Source of the DNA: Nitrospiraceae bacterium
Lineage (GTDB): Bacteria; Nitrospirota; Nitrospiria; Nitrospirales; UBA2166
Assembly (NCBI GenBank): GCA_002726235.1
Contig: PBSN01000017.1
Span: forward strand, 1 to 38,902
DNA: 38,902 bases
Reading direction: 5' to 3'
The first letter of the stretch is position 1. Every line of letters begins with the position of its first letter. Positions 17,209 to 24,314 of this stretch are shown here, piece by piece. The position numbers were made by a program, and so were the translations under genes. The notes under the pieces are model-generated. The model had not been told where the DNA came from and did no database searches. It was given only the letters and a program-made list of their open reading frames with translations.

Positions 17209-18006
17209 ATGAAGGTGGCGTATGTTCAGTTTTCCCCTGCCTTGCGTGATCTTCATGAAACGATTTCTCGCCTTGAAGCTCTGTTTCCTGCGTGCGGTGA
17301 AGCTGATCTTGTCGTACTTCCTGAACTCTGTAACTCCGGGTACAGTTTTTGTTCGAAGAAAGAGGCATTTGACAGTTCAGAACAGATTGAAAATAGTCAG
17401 TTTCTCTCTTTCCTGGGAGCCAGATGTCGTGAATATAGCCTGGATATTGTGACGGGGTTCAATGAGCGTTCTGGAAACACATTGTATAACTCAGCTGTGC
17501 TGATAGGGCCAGAGGGATACGTGGGGAGTTATCGAAAAATGCATCTCTTCATGAACGAGAAGGACTATTTCTGTCCCGGAGATAATGGCCTCCCAGTTTT
17601 TCAGCGACAGAACGCAGTCATTGGACTTCTGGTGTGTTATGACTGGTTTTTTGCGGAAGTGTGGAAAATCCTTGCGTTGAAGGGTGCCGACATCATTTGT
17701 CATCCATCAAATCTAATTCTTCCTGGACTGGCTCAGCAAGGTATACCGTTTCATGCGGTTACCAACCGTGTTTTTATCGTGACGGCAAACCGCATTGGCA
17801 CGGAAGGTTCCTTAACGTTTACGGGGAATTCGTTGATTGTTGATGCGCGAGGCGAAGTCCTTTCACACGCACCTGCTGCAAAAGCCCATGTGGATGTGGT
17901 GTCCATTGATCTAGAACGAGCGAGAGATAAAGCGGTAACCTTTCGAAACCATTTATTCGAAGACCGGAGGCCTCAGGATTATGAAGAGCTCCTATCCATG
18001 CCCTGA
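17209..18006 (+). CDS. Carbon-nitrogen hydrolase (nitrilase superfamily amidase)
   Basis: A 265-residue member of the nitrilase superfamily, which hydrolyses amide or carbamoyl C-N bonds. The catalytic triad is readable: Glu39 in VVLPELCNSGY, Lys110 in GSYRKMHLF and Cys143 in GLLVCYDWFFAEVW. ALKGADIICHPSNL and HAVTNRVFIVTANRIG follow as in the family. The length fits small soluble amidases such as omega-amidases or N-carbamoyl hydrolases; the substrate cannot be assigned. Start choice is uncertain: ATG 17209 directly abuts AGAGGAG but has AAGGG further up, while in-frame GTG 17215 would be ideally spaced from AGAGGAG. It precedes the response regulator gene by 166 bases, and no functional link is evident. 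Confidence 0.85.
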   Translation: MKVAYVQFSPALRDLHETISRLEALFPACGEADLVVLPELCNSGYSFCSKKEAFDSSEQIENSQFLSFLGARCREYSLDIVTGFNERSGNTLYNSAVLIGPEGYVGSYRKMHLFMNEKDYFCPGDNGLPVFQRQNAVIGLLVCYDWFFAEVWKILALKGADIICHPSNLILPGLAQQGIPFHAVTNRVFIVTANRIGTEGSLTFTGNSLIVDARGEVLSHAPAAKAHVDVVSIDLERARDKAVTFRNHLFEDRRPQDYEELLSMP

Positions 18007-18172
18007 CAGGATGCTCTGGAGAAGTCTGTCGGTGGCGTTCTCGGTCTGGTGTCGCCTTCACGTACTTTGGGCACGCTCCTGGGACCAACGGCATTTGTTT
18101 TGTGTGCGCACATTTTGACCATCCTGCTGGCGGAGGGCAGGTGTCCTATTTTAGACATGAAGGATTGACGAT

Positions 18173-18844
18173 ATGACGCATAGCATTCGCGTGGTGATCT
18201 TCTCGGAAGATCGACTGTTTCGTGATGGGCTGGCGAAGTTATTGGACGAGCGTAAGGGCGCTGAACCTCAGATAATACTTTCTGGCGTATTGGATCGTTG
18301 GGAGGAGATCATCGCGTTGAAAGAAAAGGCATTGATCGATGTGGCCCTTCTAGATTACAAACTGTTCAACCGCGACGGTCTTCCCCCACTGTCAACTCTT
18401 TCGTCAGGAGAATGTCCTGTCAAGGCTGTCTGGATTGGGGTGCGGGATCATGAAAGCGACATTATCCCCTGCCTTGAATCGGGCGCTGTAGGCTACATTT
18501 CAACGGATGCTTCTGTCGATGACCTGGTGCATATCGTTACCGCAGTTGCAAATGGGAACTCATGGTGTTCGGATCGATTCGCGGCATTTTTGTTTTCGCG
18601 AATACAAGATTTTTCCAGTGAGAAATGGATGAATGCGCGGGAAGACGCGCAGTTAACAGCCAGAGAGTTTGAAGTGATTGAGCTGCTTGCTGAAAGTCTG
18701 AGCAACAAGGAGATAGCGGAACGCCTGAATATCGAGACTCAAACGGTCAAGAATCACGTCCATCATCTGCTGGAAAAACTTTCCGTTCACAAACGGATGG
18801 ATGCCGTGGCCTATGCGCGGCAGCGCCATTGGTTGCGGCGGTAG
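18173..18844 (+). CDS. LuxR/NarL-type response regulator with atypical receiver
   Basis: A 223-residue DNA-binding regulator. The receiver domain (1 to about 120) keeps the acidic pair Glu12-Asp13 (FSEDRLFRDGL) and the phospho-acceptor position Asp61 (VALLDYKLF). However, the conserved Thr/Ser strand reads VWIGVRD, and the usual GYLLKD is GYISTD, so the invariant Lys is missing. The LuxR helix-turn-helix (about 160-218) is canonical: LTAREFEVIELLAESLSNKE, then IAERLNIETQTVKNHVHHLL. AAGGA lies upstream of ATG 18173. No histidine kinase is adjacent, so it is an orphan. With an altered switch, signalling may not depend on normal phosphotransfer. Target genes are unknown. Confidence 0.88.
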   Translation: MTHSIRVVIFSEDRLFRDGLAKLLDERKGAEPQIILSGVLDRWEEIIALKEKALIDVALLDYKLFNRDGLPPLSTLSSGECPVKAVWIGVRDHESDIIPCLESGAVGYISTDASVDDLVHIVTAVANGNSWCSDRFAAFLFSRIQDFSSEKWMNAREDAQLTAREFEVIELLAESLSNKEIAERLNIETQTVKNHVHHLLEKLSVHKRMDAVAYARQRHWLRR

Positions 18845-19188
18845 TCGAGAAACCTCTACAGGGCATTTGGTAATCATTGAGGCGCGAGGCGAGGTTAAAG
18901 ACGACTCGCTTTGAAGCTGTCTCGCTTTCTGTAATACTAGACACCCTATTCAAGGCTTGACGGTGAACCTCGCGATCAGTTCTACTCCACCCCAAGCCAA
19001 TTCCGCACGGCGATGTAATGCATGTAGAGATTCATTGTTGCAATGAGCAGGCAGACAATCTGAGGTGCCGTTTAGGGTATCGAGGGGATGGGGTGTAAAA
19101 ATTTATCGGCATGGAAGGATTAGGGAAAACTATAAATTGGCATAGAAATGCATTAGCCTAACCAAGGATCATCTGCGAGGTTCTAGGC
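18845..19188. other. Intergenic region upstream of the AT-rich island
   Basis: These 344 bases hold no recognisable gene. Base composition drops toward the right end, near 19090, marking the start of the AT-rich island. A near-match to a -24/-12 promoter at 19138-19152 has one base too few between its elements. GAGG about 9 bases before 19189 serves as ribosome binding site for the next gene. Confidence 0.5.
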
Positions 19189-20070
19189 ATGAACGAGTTA
19201 TTGCACTTTGATTCTGAAAAACAAGAATTTTCATTTAATGAGGATAAATTAAACAATATAGATTTTAGAAGCCTGGCTCTTGGCGAATTATTCCATGCCA
19301 ATAGGTCTTTTGCCATTATAAAAGGTTTTTTAAGTAAAGATGTTGCCATTAAAATAAAAAATTTTTATACAAACTCTCAGAATAAGAATATTTTTGTTAA
19401 AGCTTCGCCAGAGGGAAACTCAAGAATATTTTATTATTTAAACTCGCCATATGTGTACCCTAAATTTGTAGTAAGTTTACTTAAATCATGTATGTTTATT
19501 AAGAATAAGATTTACCAATATCACGATTATTACCAATATTATTGCATGATAAAGAATATTGATCCCAAGGCTTTCAGGGAAGTAGTTGACCTGCAGGTTC
19601 TGCATTCATGGCAGGCTGTATATTGGTACAGAAACAGCGAATCTCATTTTAAACATATAGATAATTATGGTGAACTGGCTTGTTTTTTAATATTATCCGA
19701 GAAAAGTAAAGACTATGATGAGGGAGGCCTTAAGGTTTACTATGAAGGTAGCAGAGGTGACATCTTTTTAGATGATTATTACGAATATGGCGATTTAGTT
19801 TTTCTAGATCAGTCCCAAGTATATCACGAGGTGTTGCCCGTTAAACATAGAGAAAATCAAGTGGGGAGATTGTCGATGTATGTACCCACGATTCCCCCAA
19901 ACTATATGAAAAAGACGCTCTTTTTTGAAGGATTTCCACTTTCCCCGAAGAGTACGACTGGGAATATACCATTTCTTGATAGAGTGTGCGCTATTTACAC
20001 AAGTCTCTTAAAGCGGGAACAAATACACCATTCGAGAGTTAAATTTTGCCATTTTGATACGGTGCTTTAG
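19189..20070 (+). CDS. 2-oxoglutarate/Fe(II)-dependent oxygenase, probable
   Basis: A 293-residue protein with the iron-binding pattern of the 2-oxoglutarate oxygenase superfamily. His156 and Asp158 lie in SHFKHIDNYGE, distal His213 in GDLVFLDQSQVYHEV, and Arg227 in GRLSMYVP is suited to bind 2-oxoglutarate. EGGLKVYYEG between them fits the jelly-roll core. The N-terminal half resembles nothing specific. These enzymes hydroxylate or otherwise oxidise unactivated carbons. The gene is strikingly AT-rich (the 60-base line at 19201 has 13 G/C), unlike its neighbours, which suggests transfer. It lies 19 bases upstream of an FkbM methyltransferase of the same composition, so the two probably modify one surface glycan or metabolite. 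Confidence 0.7.
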   Translation: MNELLHFDSEKQEFSFNEDKLNNIDFRSLALGELFHANRSFAIIKGFLSKDVAIKIKNFYTNSQNKNIFVKASPEGNSRIFYYLNSPYVYPKFVVSLLKSCMFIKNKIYQYHDYYQYYCMIKNIDPKAFREVVDLQVLHSWQAVYWYRNSESHFKHIDNYGELACFLILSEKSKDYDEGGLKVYYEGSRGDIFLDDYYEYGDLVFLDQSQVYHEVLPVKHRENQVGRLSMYVPTIPPNYMKKTLFFEGFPLSPKSTTGNIPFLDRVCAIYTSLLKREQIHHSRVKFCHFDTVL

Positions 20071-20089
20071 GGGCTTCTTCAAAGAGAAA

Positions 20090-21097
20090 ATGAACTATTT
20101 AGATGATCTTGCGCAAATCGGCAATAGTGAACATTTGTATATATACGGCGCTGGTTCATTCGCGCAAATTTTCTTTGATCAAACAAAAAGACATAGAAGC
20201 GATTTAACGGTCATTAATTTTATTGACAAAAACAAAAGAGGTTATTTTAACGGGGTAAAAATTATCCACCCAAGCGACGTGGGCGATGGAACAAAGAAAA
20301 TTATAGTTTGCGTTGGTGTCAGCTTCTGGAGCAGCATCTATTCTGACTTGAAAGATGCCAATCTTCTTTTCAATAACTATCATGATTTCAATGTATATGA
20401 AAGAGGCTGTAAGCTAAACATAGAAAGCTTTGGGTTTGCCGATGAGTTTATCCGTCTTTTTCAAAATTCAAACGATGCCAAATTGAAAATCTACATTGAT
20501 TGTATTAAAAAAAAGAACATAAAATGCATTTCCGTAAAAGGCATTACTGATGATCGATGTAAATTTTATGAGAGAGTGATGGTTGAGCATGGCGATGTGA
20601 TTCTTAATGGAGGAGGCGCATTTGGAAGTGAGAACGCGAAATATCTTTCCTTGACTGGCAGTGCAGGTAAAATTTATTCATTTGATCCTAATCATAGAGG
20701 AAAAACGTTTAGTGAACAGATGGTAATTCACCCGTTCATCTTGTCTGGGAAAACTGGGAAAGTGAATTTTATTTATGATGGTTCTCGAAGTAGAATTGTT
20801 GCTCATGGATCAAGTTTAGAAGACTCAATTGCAATCGATGACCTTGTTTCGGAATGTAGCGTTGAAAGAGTAGATTTCATAAAGCTAGATGTAGAAGGAG
20901 CTGAATTGGATGTTCTTTTAGGTGCTCAAAAAACAATACGTAAATTTCGTCCAAAGCTTGCAATTTCTGTGTACCACTCTGTTGCAGATTTTTATGAAAT
21001 ACCATTTTTCATCGCTGATTTAGTGGACGAATACAAATTTGACTTAGGTATCTACGATACGCAGGGCATAGACACGTACTTGCATGCCCATATATAA
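20090..21097 (+). CDS. FkbM-family methyltransferase with N-terminal Rossmann-like domain
   Basis: A 335-residue SAM-dependent methyltransferase. The FkbM domain (about 165-330) contains DVILNGGGAFGSENAKYLS (motif I region), KIYSFDPN, then the family signature VDFIKLDVEGAELDVLLGAQKTI and PKLAISVYH. The N-terminal 100 residues begin with HLYIYGAGSFAQIFFDQ, a nucleotide-binding-like Rossmann start seen in sugar-modifying proteins. FkbM enzymes O-methylate sugars or polyketides. ATG 20090 is chosen over TTG 20054, which overlaps the previous gene; AAAGAG lies just ahead. It shares the low G+C of its upstream oxygenase partner (21 G/C in the 60 bases at 20641). A role in glycan decoration is inferred. 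Confidence 0.82.
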   Translation: MNYLDDLAQIGNSEHLYIYGAGSFAQIFFDQTKRHRSDLTVINFIDKNKRGYFNGVKIIHPSDVGDGTKKIIVCVGVSFWSSIYSDLKDANLLFNNYHDFNVYERGCKLNIESFGFADEFIRLFQNSNDAKLKIYIDCIKKKNIKCISVKGITDDRCKFYERVMVEHGDVILNGGGAFGSENAKYLSLTGSAGKIYSFDPNHRGKTFSEQMVIHPFILSGKTGKVNFIYDGSRSRIVAHGSSLEDSIAIDDLVSECSVERVDFIKLDVEGAELDVLLGAQKTIRKFRPKLAISVYHSVADFYEIPFFIADLVDEYKFDLGIYDTQGIDTYLHAHI

Positions 21098-21253
21098 ATT
21101 TAAGGGCGGTTTGTACCTAATGTGGGGCAGCACCATAGGTTGCTGAGACAATTTCATTGGTCATATCTCTTCTTAGGGTTAGAGCCAGTGCATCGGAAGC
21201 GCTTCCATTTCTTCATCATATGTGTCTTGTAAGATTGTGTTGATGATTTGTCT

Positions 21254-21283
21254 TTGACATCCTCAAAAACTCTTCGGTATTCT
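21254..21283 (+). promoter_or_regulatory. Sigma-70-like promoter, possibly leaderless
   Basis: TTGACA (21254-21259) is a perfect -35 box, and TATTCT (21278-21283) a fair -10 box at 18-base spacing. The expected start of transcription, about 7 bases on, coincides with ATG 21291. No Shine-Dalgarno is present, so the transcript may be leaderless. Confidence 0.45.
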
Positions 21284-21290
21284 TATTCGC

Positions 21291-21953
21291 ATGTCACCTG
21301 ACTCTTCATCGTCTCGGAAATCCCTGTTTCCCATTCCAGACATCGTTCCCATTTTTCCGTTACCAAATGTTGTTTTGTTTCCATACACCTACATGCCACT
21401 GCATGTTTTCGAATCTCGCTACCGAGAAATGGTGTACGATGCGGCATCACGAGGTCAGTGTGTAGGCATGGCATTGTTGAAGGAAGGGTGGGAAGATCAT
21501 TACGATGATTCGCCTCAGATTTTTGAGCAAGGTACGATTGGTCGCATGGTCAGTGTGAAAAAACTATCTGATGGCCGATACAACATTGTGTTGCAAGGGT
21601 TTAACCGGTGCCTTTACGAGGAACAAGAGGTTTCTACCAGCTATAGACAGGCCAAAATATCTCTTCTTCCTGAAGATGGCTCCAAAACGTTAGATTCTGC
21701 GTTGCTCAGTCACTTGGCACACACGGCAAAAGAATATCTCCTCTCACAGAGAACTGGCGATCAGTATCAGCTAATCGAAGCTGGTAAAATAAGTGATCCG
21801 GTATTGGTTAACAGTTTGTCCGCAGGTCTAGACTTCAGTCCCGATGAGAAACAGTTTCTCCTCGAGTCTAAGACGTTGGCACAACAGGCTGGTCGTCTCG
21901 TAGATTTGCTCCGCTTTAAATTACCGGTGCCGCATTCGCCAACCCAAGGCTAA
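21291..21953 (+). CDS. LON substrate-binding-domain protein
   Basis: A 220-residue stand-alone version of the N-terminal LON (PUA-like) domain. VPIFPLPNVVLFPYTYMPLHVFESRYREMV is the family start (residues about 18-48), followed by GTIGRMVSVKKLSDGRYNIVLQG. There is no ATPase or protease domain. The family is widespread and thought to bind peptides or act as an adaptor; the exact role is unknown. The start is supported by the promoter placement (see 21254-21283) rather than by a ribosome binding site. Its stop overlaps the end of the convergent rlmB by 4 bases, so there is no room for a terminator between the two. Confidence 0.88.
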   Translation: MSPDSSSSRKSLFPIPDIVPIFPLPNVVLFPYTYMPLHVFESRYREMVYDAASRGQCVGMALLKEGWEDHYDDSPQIFEQGTIGRMVSVKKLSDGRYNIVLQGFNRCLYEEQEVSTSYRQAKISLLPEDGSKTLDSALLSHLAHTAKEYLLSQRTGDQYQLIEAGKISDPVLVNSLSAGLDFSPDEKQFLLESKTLAQQAGRLVDLLRFKLPVPHSPTQG

Positions 21954-22759
21954 ATCAAATTTTGTTTTTGCAATTCTTGCTGCCGACGTGCTTCATAAAA
22001 CAGAATCCCAGCTGATACGGCTGTGTTGAGCGCTGAGACCTCGCCGTGTTGTGGAATGCGAACTAGGTGGTCACTATGATTGCACAATGAATTCCGCATT
22101 CCACATCCTTCATTGCCGATAATTAGCGCCGTGGGATTTTTAAGATCACACTCGAATATAGGAATTCCGGAAGAAGCACTTGTTCCCAGCACTTGGATTC
22201 CGCGTCTCTTCGCCACATTGATGATTTCTTCAAGATCTTCAGTGCGCGCGATTGGAATGTGGTTTACGGCTCCGGCGGAACTTCGCGCGACAAGACTAGT
22301 CACACCAACCTGATGCGTTGAGCCGATGAAAACGCCATCAACTCCAAACGCTTCAGCAGAACGAATCAAGGCTCCAAAGTTGTAGGGATCCTGGATAGCA
22401 TCACAGATGACAAGCAGGGGGCATTTTTTGCTCTCGATGATCTGAGTCAAGAGGGGTAGAGATTCTGCGTACGGAAAGGCTGTCATTTTCGCCAGATAAC
22501 CTTGATGTTCTGAGGAATGGCAACGTTTGTGAAGTGATGCGCCAGGCTCTAGATGTACCGCAATGTCGTTTTGTTTCGCTAATACATGAACCACTTCCAT
22601 TTCATCCGGCTCAAGCTGATCAGAACAGTACAATTCAAGGATTGGCCAATTCCAAACACGAAGAGTTTCGAGAACCACATTTCGACCCCACACCCAGCAC
22701 TTTTGATGGTTGCCAAGAAGTGGTGTTTTCTGTTTGCCGCGACGATATCGTTCAACCAT
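21950..22759 (-). CDS. rlmB: SpoU-type rRNA 2'-O-methyltransferase, RlmB-like
   Basis: A 269-residue SPOUT methyltransferase predicted to 2'-O-methylate a guanosine of 23S rRNA (G2251 in E. coli). The N-terminal RNA-binding part starts with VWGRNVVLETLR. The knotted catalytic domain has motif 1 DAIQDPYNFGALIRSAEAFG with the conserved Asn and Arg, motif 2 ALIIGNEGCGM, and motif 3 VRIPQHGEVSALNTAVSAG. The length and all three motifs fit TrmH/RlmB. A TrmH-like tRNA target is the alternative. No clear Shine-Dalgarno precedes ATG 22759, so a slightly different start is possible. It is divergent from the GTPase gene across about 200 bases. Confidence 0.88.
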   Translation of the reverse strand: MVERYRRGKQKTPLLGNHQKCWVWGRNVVLETLRVWNWPILELYCSDQLEPDEMEVVHVLAKQNDIAVHLEPGASLHKRCHSSEHQGYLAKMTAFPYAESLPLLTQIIESKKCPLLVICDAIQDPYNFGALIRSAEAFGVDGVFIGSTHQVGVTSLVARSSAGAVNHIPIARTEDLEEIINVAKRRGIQVLGTSASSGIPIFECDLKNPTALIIGNEGCGMRNSLCNHSDHLVRIPQHGEVSALNTAVSAGILFYEARRQQELQKQNLI

Positions 22760-22967
22760 AATTGGATGAAGAATTTTTCAATTGGGCACTTGCTAGCATT
22801 TTGGAAAAAAATAAAGTGTTTTCCATCAGTTTCTCGCTTCAATTCGTTAACAAAGTCAAACAATAACATAGATTCTCGCAAGTGATGAGAGACATCGGTA
22901 AAATGGGTGGACGTAATCAATGTGACCGCCAAACAGTAGAATTTATTTTCACTAGAAAGGTGTCCCA

Positions 22968-23894
22968 ATGGTGTCTAATCAGAGCTTAGAATCAAGTTCG
23001 CCGCAACATGCTCCTTCGATCGGTATTCCAGCACTTGTGGTCTCTGGTTTTTTAGGCGCTGGAAAAACGACATTGATCCGCAACCTGTTGCAGGACGCTC
23101 AAGCTTGTGGCTACCGCATGGCCGTAGTGTCAAATGAATTTGGTGCGCTAGGAATAGATAAAGCGCTTTTTGGTCAATGGGAAGATGCTCACTATGTTGA
23201 ACTGGAGGGTGGATGTGTCTGTTGCCAGTTGTCTGATGAGTTGCTCACCACTCTTCATGATCTGTGGAAACTCCACAAACCAGATCGCATAATCGTCGAA
23301 ACATCTGGTGTTGCTCTCCCCTTTGAAACTCTTGTGACCTTTTGGCGGGAGCCCATAACTCAATGGGCGGGAGAAGCGTTAGCCGTTGTGGTCGTTAATG
23401 CCGAGCAGCTTGCAGAAGGCCGAGATATCAAAGGCACCGCAGAACAACAAATTTCGTCGGCCGACCTGTTGGTAGTAAACAAGATAGATTTGGTAACAAA
23501 GAAAACTATCCAGCGTCTTGAATTGATGCTTGAGGATATGGCACCAGGAACTCCGATCCTTCGTAGTGTGAATGGTCAGGTTGATCCCGCAATTTTGTTT
23601 CCACCACAACATGCTGGTGTCGGGAGGTCGACTGGCAGGAAAGAGTCAGATGCTTCTCCCTCCCTCCACGAATTATTTGAGGCAGAAGAGATTGTGATCG
23701 AAAACGGTATTGCACGAGATACACTCATGAGACAGTTGCAACAACTCACCTCGCTTCGTGTCAAAGGAGTTGTCCGTACATCTGAAGGGCTTCGATTGGT
23801 TCAAGGCGTTGGCTCACGCATTCAACTGGTTTCTCCGCCTAGTGACCTGCCAGAGAACCTGATTGGCCGAATCGTTGTTATTCGGCGCATCTAG
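22968..23894 (+). CDS. CobW/G3E-family GTPase (metal chaperone type)
   Basis: A 308-residue P-loop GTPase of the COG0523 (CobW, YjiA, Zng) group, which inserts or delivers metals such as zinc or cobalt to client proteins. The Walker A motif SGFLGAGKTTLI lies at about 26-37. The family metal-binding motif GGCVCCQL (CxCC at residues 83-86) follows ELE. IIVETSGVA is switch-like and VVNKIDLV gives guanine specificity. A short C-terminal CobW_C-type domain covers about 225-305. AAAGGTG precedes ATG 22968. It is a single gene divergent from rlmB; no client enzyme lies beside it, so the metal and target are open. Confidence 0.9.
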   Translation: MVSNQSLESSSPQHAPSIGIPALVVSGFLGAGKTTLIRNLLQDAQACGYRMAVVSNEFGALGIDKALFGQWEDAHYVELEGGCVCCQLSDELLTTLHDLWKLHKPDRIIVETSGVALPFETLVTFWREPITQWAGEALAVVVVNAEQLAEGRDIKGTAEQQISSADLLVVNKIDLVTKKTIQRLELMLEDMAPGTPILRSVNGQVDPAILFPPQHAGVGRSTGRKESDASPSLHELFEAEEIVIENGIARDTLMRQLQQLTSLRVKGVVRTSEGLRLVQGVGSRIQLVSPPSDLPENLIGRIVVIRRI

Positions 23895-24314
23895 TGCCTT
23901 ATAAGGATCCAGTCTTGCAATCTCTTGCAATCCTCTGTGCATGGCAGTAGTGGTTTGCATGACTCGGTGGCCTGTTCTTCTTACTTAGCGCAGTGTAATT
24001 CAGATAACTGATGGTTGGTTTCGGCATATGATTTCATGGAGAAAATCAAGGTTTCATCGATGCCATTCCAACTCAAAGATAGGACATCGAGAGACGATGA
24101 CTTTGGAGAGCCACGCTAGTCACGACTTGTCTCGAAGTGTCTGAGTGGTATATTGTTCACATGATTTACATGCGCAACGTGGATAATTGCCAGCAACTTA
24201 GCAATGTAAGTGAGTATTCCATAATTTTCGTTGAGAGGCGAGAAGTGAAATTAGATGAGCAGAGTTTTTTTCTGCACTCTGTTTTTAAGTGATGTGTAAT
24301 AGGCTGGGAAAATC
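23895..24314. other. Intergenic region upstream of the lytic transglycosylase gene
   Basis: These 420 bases contain no supported gene. A short direct repeat CTTGCAATC occurs twice near 23924-23943. A moderate promoter-like pair, TTGTCT (24127-24132) and TATATT (24149-24154) with 16-base spacing, could drive the downstream gene. A weak 5-bp hairpin followed by T5 lies at 24260-24286. Confidence 0.4.

Noticed and set aside
19138-19152. Sigma-54 promoter TGGCATAGAAATGCA before the oxygenase gene
   Set aside because: GG and GC are 11 bases apart, one short of the strict sigma-54 spacing.
20054-20089. N-terminal extension of the FkbM protein from TTG 20054
   Set aside because: It overlaps the upstream gene and lacks a ribosome binding site; ATG 20090 starts at the conserved part.
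24260-24286. Intrinsic terminator before the lytic transglycosylase gene
   Set aside because: Only 5 base pairs with a 12-base loop; too weak despite the following T5, and far from the upstream gene end.
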